A stretch of 64,000 nucleotides of DNA from Rhizorhapis suberifaciens (GTDB lineage Bacteria > Pseudomonadota > Alphaproteobacteria > Sphingomonadales > Sphingomonadaceae), in the NCBI RefSeq assembly GCF_014200045.1, contig NZ_JACHOV010000002.1, positions 329,843 through 393,842 on the forward strand, in the 5' to 3' direction. The notes below the pieces were generated by a model that saw only the letters and a program-made list of their open reading frames with translations, had not been told where the DNA came from and made no database searches. How positions within the stretch are numbered: the first letter of the stretch is position 1; each line of letters begins with the position of its first letter. Shown here one piece after another: positions 38,799-45,478 of the stretch. The translations under genes and the position numbers were made by a program.

Positions 38799-40448
38799 AT
38801 GGCCAACAACCACATCACCCTTCTTCTGGTGGAGGATAACCCGCTCTACGTCAGGTTGATCCAGCGGCTGCTCGGACGGTCGGAGCGTCCCATTTTTGAC
38901 GTGCAGACCGCGGGGAATCTCAATGATGCGGTAGAGCGGATTCGCAAAGGCGGCATTGACATAATTCTGCTCGATTTGATGCTGCCGGACAGTACGGCAC
39001 TCGATACATTTTATCGACTGCAACCCCATGCGCTGGAAACGCCCATCATCATTCAAAGTGCGATGGACGATGTGACTTTGGCGGCCAAAGCCGTGGAGGG
39101 TGGGGCGCAGGACTATCTGCTGAAAGATTCCATAAATGGTGTTTCTCTGCTCAGGTCCATTCACTATGCGATGGAACGCAAACACGCTCGTGGCGCGGAG
39201 TGGTCGTCAGCGATGTTGCACCTTGCCCAGCAGCAATTTTTGAAGGCCGCATATATAGCCGGGATCGATGAAAATATCCGCCAGCGGCTGCTTTTTCCCG
39301 AGCGGGCACAAATAGCTGCTCTGCCGTTAAAACGCGACGGCGGCGGCCATGTAGAGACGGTGTTTGCTTATCGAGTCCAGCATGTGCTGACCATGGGTCC
39401 CACCAAAGGAGGCATCCGTTATCATGGCGAGGTGAACCTGGGCGAAGTGGCGGCGCTTGCGATGTTGATGACATGGAAATGCGCGCTCACAAAGCTGCCC
39501 TTTGGTGGCGCGAAGGGCGGCATCAGGGTTGATCCCGCCATGCTGAGCTGGAGCGAATTGGAGCGATTGACGCGCCGCTATACCTCACAGTTCATCGACA
39601 TTATCGGTCCCGACAAAGACATTCCGGCGCCGGACATGGGCACGGATGCGCAGATCATGGCTTGGATCATGGACACCTATAGCGAACATGCCGGCCATTC
39701 AGTGCCCTCCGTGGTAACGGGAAAACCGATCGTGCTCGGCGGATCGCAGGGGCGATATGAGGCCACCGGCAGGGGATTGGTTTACCTGATCGAAGATATT
39801 TGTACGCAATTGAATATCGGGTTGCAGGGCGCACGGGCCGTCGTACAGGGTTTTGGCAATGTGGGCGCACATGCAGCGACTTTTCTGGCCAAAGCAGGCG
39901 CAAAGATTATTGCCATAAGCGATGTGAGCGCAGCGCTGTATGACGCCAATGGACTGCCGCTCGATAAATTGAAAGATCATGTTCAACAGCACCGGCTGCT
40001 ATGGAACTGCCCGTTGGGCGAGAAAATATCCAGGCAGGAGATGTTGGAACTGGATTGCGAGATTCTGGCACCTTGTGCCCTGCAGAACCAGATTACCGCA
40101 GACAATGCAGGGAAAATCAACTGCCGGGTGCTGGCCGAAGGCGCCAATGGCCCCACCACCTTGGAGGCCGACGAGATCTTGAAAGATCGGGGAATTGTGG
40201 TGCTGCCCGATATATTGGCTAATGCTGGCGGTGTCGTCGTATCTTATTTCGAATGGGTGCAGGGTTTGCAGAATCTGATGTGGCCGCTTGAGGAAGTAAA
40301 CGCACGTATGCGGTCGATCCTGGCGGATGCTCTCGCTCGAACGCAGCGACGGGCAGCCGCCGAAAACGTGGACATGCGTACAGCCGCAATGATTGAAGCC
40401 TTATGCCGCGTGGGCGATGCAAATATGCTGCGGGGTATTTATCCTTGA
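38799..40448 (+). CDS. Receiver domain fused to glutamate-dehydrogenase-type enzyme
   Basis: One uninterrupted 549-residue frame joins two complete units. Residues 1-130 are a receiver with E12-D13, phospho-acceptor D59 (IILLDLMLPD), S87 and K109. Residues 135-549 are a full Glu/Leu/Phe/Val dehydrogenase with K203 (PTKGGIRYH), K227, catalytic K239 (PFGGAKGGI), D279 (IPAPDMGT) and the nucleotide loop GFGNVG at 351-356, then LAEGANGPTT and LPDILANAGGVVVSYFEW split as two motifs. These enzymes deaminate an amino acid, typically glutamate, with NAD(P). The fusion implies control of activity by phosphorylation. ATG at 38799 follows AAAGGACGAACG; an ATG at 38766 would add 11 residues. Confidence 0.93.
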   Translation: MANNHITLLLVEDNPLYVRLIQRLLGRSERPIFDVQTAGNLNDAVERIRKGGIDIILLDLMLPDSTALDTFYRLQPHALETPIIIQSAMDDVTLAAKAVEGGAQDYLLKDSINGVSLLRSIHYAMERKHARGAEWSSAMLHLAQQQFLKAAYIAGIDENIRQRLLFPERAQIAALPLKRDGGGHVETVFAYRVQHVLTMGPTKGGIRYHGEVNLGEVAALAMLMTWKCALTKLPFGGAKGGIRVDPAMLSWSELERLTRRYTSQFIDIIGPDKDIPAPDMGTDAQIMAWIMDTYSEHAGHSVPSVVTGKPIVLGGSQGRYEATGRGLVYLIEDICTQLNIGLQGARAVVQGFGNVGAHAATFLAKAGAKIIAISDVSAALYDANGLPLDKLKDHVQQHRLLWNCPLGEKISRQEMLELDCEILAPCALQNQITADNAGKINCRVLAEGANGPTTLEADEILKDRGIVVLPDILANAGGVVVSYFEWVQGLQNLMWPLEEVNARMRSILADALARTQRRAAAENVDMRTAAMIEALCRVGDANMLRGIYP

Positions 40449-40470
40449 GTGGGGTGGCGTTCATTGTCGG

Positions 40471-41361
40471 TCATAAAGCCGCTAAAAGCTTGGCTACGAC
40501 AGGATCGCTGTTCCACGGCGGACGGATGGCGCGGTGCACTTCGATGGCTGGAAGATCGCCCATGAATGCGACACGCTTGAGCCCCCCAAAGCTCATGAGA
40601 TCGGCGGCGGATGATTCGAACATGCAGGCAAACCCAAGTCCGCCTCGAAGATTGGTGAGGTTTAAGCCGTAATTGTCCGTTTCCGTCGCTACCGAGCAGC
40701 GGCCAAGACCTGCATGTGCCATGGCTTGATCAATGAGGAGGCGTAGCCGGTTGCGCGGCCCGAGGCGGATCACCGGGAAATTCAGCATGTCGTCGACCGT
40801 GACCTGTTCCTGCTGCGCAAGGATATGATCCTGCGACACGAACAGGGCCAGCGGTTCGTGCCATACAAGAATCGTTTCCATCTCGGCAGGCGGCTCCAAG
40901 GCGTAGAAGAAGCCTATATCAACAGCGCGACTTTGCATTTTTTCCGCAAGGGGAACGGCCGTGAAAGTGTCGAGATCGAGTTCTATGCCGATTTCAGGGT
41001 GGTCTTCTTCGAATTGCGCCAGCGCTTCCTGAAAATAGCGGAAGATATAGCTGTGGGCGGCGATCACCAGTTTTCGGCGGCGGGTAGGTTGTCGCTTGCC
41101 CGTCATCTCCTCGATAAGCTTGTCCCTGGCCTGCAAGACTTTTGACGCGTGCAGAAAAGCGCGCTCACCCTCGGGAGAAAGGATCGATGAGCCGCCACGC
41201 ACCCGCTCAAATAAACGGTGGCCGAGCCGTTCTTCCAATTGGCGCACATGATCGCTGATCGCGACCTGGGACACGCCAAGTTGCCGTGCACAGGCGCGAA
41301 AGCTGCCGTGCTCCACAATGCTGGCAAATATTTCCAGTTGGCGGAGGGTAACGCTGGCCAT
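40471..41361 (-). CDS. LysR family transcriptional regulator
   Basis: The N-terminal helix-turn-helix (LRQLEIFASIVEHGSFRACA, then QLGVSQVAISDHVRQLEERL in the recognition part) and a periplasmic-binding-type effector domain (about residues 92-296) are standard. The gene is convergent with the relay operon and divergent from the DUF3237 gene. The shared intergenic region holds three ATAA-N8-TTAT type sites that look like its operators, so its probable target is the DUF3237 gene. The effector is unknown. Confidence 0.9.
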   Translation of the reverse strand: MASVTLRQLEIFASIVEHGSFRACARQLGVSQVAISDHVRQLEERLGHRLFERVRGGSSILSPEGERAFLHASKVLQARDKLIEEMTGKRQPTRRRKLVIAAHSYIFRYFQEALAQFEEDHPEIGIELDLDTFTAVPLAEKMQSRAVDIGFFYALEPPAEMETILVWHEPLALFVSQDHILAQQEQVTVDDMLNFPVIRLGPRNRLRLLIDQAMAHAGLGRCSVATETDNYGLNLTNLRGGLGFACMFESSAADLMSFGGLKRVAFMGDLPAIEVHRAIRPPWNSDPVVAKLLAAL

Positions 41362-41393
41362 GCGGGGGGTGATAAGGCAAAGCCTGCCGGATG

Positions 41394-41496
41394 ATAAGTA
41401 AAAACTTTATTCTCGGTTTTTGGCGCAGGCGGTATCGTTCACGGCGGTGATCCGAGATAACCAATTGCTTATCATGGGCGATAGGTAATTGCTTAT
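41394..41496. promoter_or_regulatory. Three LysR-type operator sites
   Basis: ATAAGTAAAAACTTTAT (41394-41410), ATAACCAATTGCTTAT (41457-41472) and ATAGGTAATTGCTTAT (41481-41496) are dyads of the T-N11-A kind bound by LysR proteins. The second and third share AATTGCTTAT exactly and are spaced 24 bases apart. They lie between the divergent regulator and DUF3237 genes. Confidence 0.5.
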
Positions 41497-41519
41497 GCCA
41501 TGTTTCAGAGGAAGAGATC

Positions 41520-41591
41520 ATGACCGCTCCAAAAGCACTCATCGTCGGGTTCGATTCGCTGCTGCATTCCAACTCCGGGAAGACATGTTGA
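41520..41591 (+). CDS. Possible 23-residue leader peptide or gene remnant
   Basis: An ATG preceded by a strong ribosome site (GAGGAAGAGATC) opens a frame of 23 codons, MTAPKALIVGFDSLLHSNSG then KTC. Its stop overlaps the ATG of the DUF3237 gene (ATGTTGA). It may couple translation into the following gene, or be the surviving N-terminus of a lost gene. No family is recognised. Confidence 0.3.
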   Translation: MTAPKALIVGFDSLLHSNSGKTC

Positions 41592-42208
41592 CCGATCGGC
41601 GCGCCGTGCTGACGGGCATCAGTGCCGCTAGCCTATTGCCGCACGGGCTTTTCACCGCGGTCACCGAAGCCGCGGCGAGCCCTCCGCCGAATAAGGAAAT
41701 GCCAATGAATGATATCTTATCGACTGTGGATAAACCCCATCTGGAATTCGTCTTTTCCGTCACGCTGCAATTCACGCGGGTGCAGACGATCCTGCCACAT
41801 CCAGATGGCGGTATGCGATCAGCCGTCTATGTCGACGGGGGTACTGTGGAGGGACCCATGCTCAACGGCCGCGCCGTGCCCAATTCCGGTGGAGACTATG
41901 CATATTTCCGCCCAGACGACACTGCCGTGTTCGATGCTCGGTACATGCTGGAAACCCATAACGGCACCCCCATACTGGTCACCAATCGTGGTTATTTATG
42001 GGGCCGAAAGCCGGATGTAATGGCGCGCATTCGTAAATGGGCGTTTGAGGATGGCCCCCCCGTCCCACATGAAGAATATTATCTGCGCAGCCACCCGACT
42101 TTCGAAGTGGCTAAAGGGGAATATGATTGGCTTACGCGCCATGTGATCATCGGCGTGGGCGAGCGCCTGAAGGATGGCAATCGCCTGCATTATTACAGGC
42201 TGACCTGA
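41585..42208 (+). CDS. DUF3237 family protein, possible Tat export signal
   Basis: The N-terminus MLTDRRAVLTGISAASLLPH has a twin-arginine followed by a hydrophobic stretch, like a Tat signal, and a DUF3237 domain follows (LEFVFSVTLQF to the GDYAYFRPDD and YYLRSHPTFEV blocks). DUF3237 is a small beta-barrel family of unknown role often found near aromatic catabolism genes. The ATG at 41585 follows GGGAAGAC. The frame is open up to 41489, but that part overlaps the operators. Probable target of the divergent LysR regulator. Confidence 0.75.
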   Translation: MLTDRRAVLTGISAASLLPHGLFTAVTEAAASPPPNKEMPMNDILSTVDKPHLEFVFSVTLQFTRVQTILPHPDGGMRSAVYVDGGTVEGPMLNGRAVPNSGGDYAYFRPDDTAVFDARYMLETHNGTPILVTNRGYLWGRKPDVMARIRKWAFEDGPPVPHEEYYLRSHPTFEVAKGEYDWLTRHVIIGVGERLKDGNRLHYYRLT

Positions 42209-42253
42209 GGGCGGGAGAGGAGACCAGGACCGCCCCGGTGAAGGCCCGCCCGC

Positions 42254-43186
42254 TCAAATGCTCGCAGGCTGGTGCGCAGCCGCCTGTAGCAGAGCTCTGT
42301 TCTCCTCGATCATCTGCCGCACGGAGCGAGGCTTATGGCCGGTCAGGCGCTCTACGTCGTTGGAAATGATGCTTAGATGACCGCCGCGTATCGCCGCCTC
42401 AAAGGAGACCATGTCGTCGCTATTCCAGGAAATTCCCGAGACGATTTGGTCATCCACGGGTTCACGCGGTATCCCCATCGCGTCAAACATGGCGTACATG
42501 CCATCGTCGTCGGTCTCCACATATTCCACTGTGCGCCCGCTCACCTCTGAAAGCATTTGGGCAATTTCCCGGAATGTCAGCAACTCCGACCCGGTGATGT
42601 TGTAAATCCGGTTTTCATGCCCGTCGCCGGCTAGCACGGCCACTGCGCACTCCACGCAATCGTCGCGCCACACCAGCGTTTCGCGACCTCCCGCCGTACT
42701 TGAGATCCATTGACCGGTGCGAACGAAATTAGGCCCCATGGCAATGATCATCGCGTCGGCATAATGCGCGTCACGCAGGGCGGTCCATGCCATTCCGCTG
42801 GCCCGCAGAAGTTCCTCTGTCGGACCATGGTCCTTTACAATGATAGCGGGATTGTGGTCGCTGAGGCCGACAAAGCTGGTATAGACGATATGCTTCACGC
42901 CCGCCGCCGCTGCGGCGTCAATAGCGGCCTTGTGCTGCGCAACCCGCTTGCCGACGCGCGTACCGCTGATCAGCAGCATCCGGTCGCCTCCTTCAAAGGC
43001 CGCTGGCAGGCTTTCGGGGCGATCAAAGTCGCCATAGCGTATCTGTGCGCCGCGCTCGGCCCAATGGCTGAGCCTTTCTGGCTTGCGGCTAATGAGGATG
43101 AGGTCGCTGACCGGTAAACGCTGGGCAAGCTTTTCAACGGCCGAGCGCCCATATTGACCCGAAGCGCCTGTAATAATGATCTTCAT
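42254..43186 (-). CDS. NmrA/QOR2-type NAD(P)-binding reductase
   Basis: An atypical short-chain-dehydrogenase fold: the N-terminal IIITGASGQYGRSAVEKLA contains the GxxGxxG nucleotide loop, KHIVYTSFVGL the second conserved strand, and ALRDAHYADAM an NmrA-like region. Quinone reductases such as QOR2 have this layout, but the lack of a classical YxxxK leaves the reaction open. It is followed closely downstream of the NTF2-like gene on the same strand, so the two probably share a message. Confidence 0.8.
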   Translation of the reverse strand: MKIIITGASGQYGRSAVEKLAQRLPVSDLILISRKPERLSHWAERGAQIRYGDFDRPESLPAAFEGGDRMLLISGTRVGKRVAQHKAAIDAAAAAGVKHIVYTSFVGLSDHNPAIIVKDHGPTEELLRASGMAWTALRDAHYADAMIIAMGPNFVRTGQWISSTAGGRETLVWRDDCVECAVAVLAGDGHENRIYNITGSELLTFREIAQMLSEVSGRTVEYVETDDDGMYAMFDAMGIPREPVDDQIVSGISWNSDDMVSFEAAIRGGHLSIISNDVERLTGHKPRSVRQMIEENRALLQAAAHQPASI

Positions 43187-43195
43187 ATTCTCTCC

Positions 43196-43621
43196 TCAAA
43201 ACATGCCATTATCGTTCAGGGACGTTGCGGGCACCGGCTGGGACACATCCCAATGTTCAGCAATCATGCCGTTTTGAATGCGAAAGATATCGATCACCGC
43301 GTTGCCACGATCGCCAGGGTTGATGACGACATGCACATGCGCAATGACATAATCTCCGTCGGCAAATATGCGTTTCACCAGATGTTGTGCCTGTGGTGAA
43401 GTTCGCTTAGCCCAATCGAGAAATTCCTTCAGCGCTTGGGCGCCGCTGGGTGCGAGCGGGCTGTGTTGGATGTAGTCGGGAAGGAACAGGCGGTCCACGG
43501 CACCACTATCCAAAGGGCGCAGTACCTCATCATAAACCCGTTCAACCAGATTGATGTTGGGATTGTCGCTGAAGCCGCTCGAGCTGGGCGGGACCTGTTC
43601 CATCCGATTCATACTCTCCAT
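43196..43621 (-). CDS. NTF2/SnoaL-like protein, cytoplasmic paralogue
   Basis: Single NTF2-fold domain with FLPDYIQHSPLAPSG and the C-terminal EHWDVSQPVP, both shared with the secreted protein at 18470-18946. No signal peptide is present. Several starts are possible; the ATG at 43621, or 43612 or 43603 after GGAGAG, are preferred over the longer frame that would run into the divergent regulator promoter. It lies 9 bases before the NmrA-type gene, so both may act on the same small molecule. Confidence 0.75.
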   Translation of the reverse strand: MESMNRMEQVPPSSSGFSDNPNINLVERVYDEVLRPLDSGAVDRLFLPDYIQHSPLAPSGAQALKEFLDWAKRTSPQAQHLVKRIFADGDYVIAHVHVVINPGDRGNAVIDIFRIQNGMIAEHWDVSQPVPATSLNDNGMF

Positions 43622-43761
43622 AACCCTATCATTTGATACAATAGTAAAGGCCCGCATAATGAAAGCCACTATTAAATCCTGACATCGGCGTTATTCTATC
43701 TATGCGGTCTGGTCGGAGCGCCGAAAAGCAGCCGCCGAGCGGTACCGGCGAGAGGGGGGTC

Positions 43762-44721
43762 ATGATTGAAAAATACCGCGGGCTGGATCTAAATCTTTTC
43801 ATTGTATTCAACGCCCTACTGACGCATCGCAATGTCTCTCGAGCGGCCCGTGATCTGGGACGCAGCCAAAGCGCCATTAGTCATGCATTAGGCCGTTTGC
43901 GCGCCTATTTCGGCGACGAACTGTTCGTGAAGACGCAAGATGGTGTTCTCCCTACCGAAAGAGCGTTGGAATTGAGCGAGGCGGTCGGAGCTTTCGTCGC
44001 TCACGCTGATACGGCGTTATTGCGCGCCGTCCCCTTCGATCCGACCACCGCCCGCCGTCAGATTAATTTGGGCTTATGGGATACCGGTGAACTTGCGACG
44101 CTGGTTCCCTTACTGGATGCGCTGCGTGTTAAAGCTCCCAATTGCACCATCTATAGTCGGCCATATACCGGCGATGCGCTGGAGCAGGCACTCGCCAGCG
44201 GTACTTTAGACCTTGTATTAAGCGCTCCCGTCGCTCTGTCCGCCAATATTCTGCAGCAAAAACTATATGATCATCGTTTTGTCGTAATCGTGTCCAATGA
44301 TTGCCCGTTGGAAGGTCCGATAACGGCGCATCAGTTCAGCAAACAAAAGGAGATTATCGCTATCCCTTCTCCGCTCCTGAAACCCAGATTAGCCGAAGCG
44401 ATGGAAGCGTTGGGAATAACGCGGAATATAGCGGTGACCACTCATCATAATCTGATTTTGCCTCACATCGTTGGTTCCAATAGCGAATATATTGCGCTTG
44501 TTGCCCACCGCGTGGCCCATGCCTACAAGGAAACATTCGGTCTCAAGATTCTGGAAACGGCTTTTGAAATCCCCCGAGTGCCGATCTGCCAATATTTCCA
44601 TCGGCGCGTGAAGAACGACCCCTTCAGCATTTGGCTGCGCAGACTAGTATGCCGGACCATGGCGCAACGTCCAGAACTGCATTTTGGCCCTGACAATTCT
44701 TTTGCAGCGCAGGGTGGATAG
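43762..44721 (+). CDS. LysR family regulator (NodD-like branch)
   Basis: The start YRGLDLNLFIVFNALLTHRN and the helix-turn-helix (VSRAARDLGRSQSAISHALG) place it in the NodD/NahR branch of LysR proteins, which respond to aromatic or phenolic signals. The ATG at 43762 follows GAGAGGGGGGTC; the frame is open 20 codons further upstream without a ribosome site. It is divergent from the NTF2-like and NmrA-type pair, its likely targets. Confidence 0.88.
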   Translation: MIEKYRGLDLNLFIVFNALLTHRNVSRAARDLGRSQSAISHALGRLRAYFGDELFVKTQDGVLPTERALELSEAVGAFVAHADTALLRAVPFDPTTARRQINLGLWDTGELATLVPLLDALRVKAPNCTIYSRPYTGDALEQALASGTLDLVLSAPVALSANILQQKLYDHRFVVIVSNDCPLEGPITAHQFSKQKEIIAIPSPLLKPRLAEAMEALGITRNIAVTTHHNLILPHIVGSNSEYIALVAHRVAHAYKETFGLKILETAFEIPRVPICQYFHRRVKNDPFSIWLRRLVCRTMAQRPELHFGPDNSFAAQGG

Positions 44722-44852
44722 GCGGCGGCGGGGACTAGCTCTCGTTCACGTGCATAACGATTATTCTTCTTTTTCCGCACGCTTTTGCCGCGAAAGCTCC
44801 TAAGCTCCTGTTCAAGCAGAGTAGCTTTTTTGCAGGCTCTGCGCACCTGCGA

Positions 44853-44887
44853 GCGGGAAGAGCACTGGCCGCTCTTCCCGCTTTTTT
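44853..44887 (+). terminator. Strong rho-independent terminator after the LysR gene
   Basis: GCGGGAAGAGC (44853-44863) pairs perfectly with GCTCTTCCCGC (44871-44881) over a 7-base loop, followed by six T. It lies 130 bases after the LysR stop. The intervening 44722-44852 segment codes for nothing recognisable, but has another stem (GCAGAG/CTCTGC, 44816-44821 with 44837-44842) and CTCCT repeats. Confidence 0.85.
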
Positions 44888-44960
44888 CTTTCTCGCGATA
44901 ATGCGAAGCGGGAAGCAGGCTTTGTATTTTGCAAATGACCGCTGGTCAGGCAACAGGGCT

Positions 44961-45392
44961 TCAAGACTGAGAATGAATTGTGCTGGGACGGGCTATTTCG
45001 CCCAATGCCTCACCTGTATGCGCCGGACCGGCGCTGGTGGCGAGATCGCTTAGTGAAACGATGCCGACCAGCCTTTTGTCCCGATTGACTACCGGAAGTC
45101 GCCGAACCTGTATGTCCGCCATATTGTCGAGGACGTCATCCACATCCTCATCTTCAAAGCAATAACGCACCTCATTGCTCATGATCTCCTGAACTGGAGT
45201 CGAAGGACCTCGGCCGCGAGCGATCGCACGGATGGCGATATCCCGATCAGTGATCATTCCCACCAGCTTTTCATCTTTCGACACTGGCAGGATGCCTGAA
45301 TCAATATCCGCCATAGCGGTGGCGGCCTCCTGTATCGGTTCTTCTGCATCGACAGTGCGGACATCGCGCGACATGCATTCCATGACTTTCAT
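44961..45392 (-). CDS. Tandem CBS-domain protein
   Basis: Two CBS domains (about residues 5-60 and 70-125) make up the whole 143-residue product, seen as GILPVSKDEKLVGMITDRDI and VRRLPVVNRDKRLVGIVSLS. CBS pairs bind adenine nucleotides and sense energy or ionic state; small stand-alone ones are common in stress islands. The ATG at 45392 has an excellent ribosome site (GAGGAGAGG), so the upstream ATG at 45410 is rejected. A weak GGAAC-led EcfG-like sequence lies upstream. Confidence 0.88.
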   Translation of the reverse strand: MKVMECMSRDVRTVDAEEPIQEAATAMADIDSGILPVSKDEKLVGMITDRDIAIRAIARGRGPSTPVQEIMSNEVRYCFEDEDVDDVLDNMADIQVRRLPVVNRDKRLVGIVSLSDLATSAGPAHTGEALGEIARPSTIHSQS

Positions 45393-45478
45393 CTGGCCTC
45401 TCCTCGTCATGATAGGGTTGCGTGATAAGAAATGCTGCCGATTGCGCTTGTTCCCTCGACCCTATAATCGGGCGCCGT

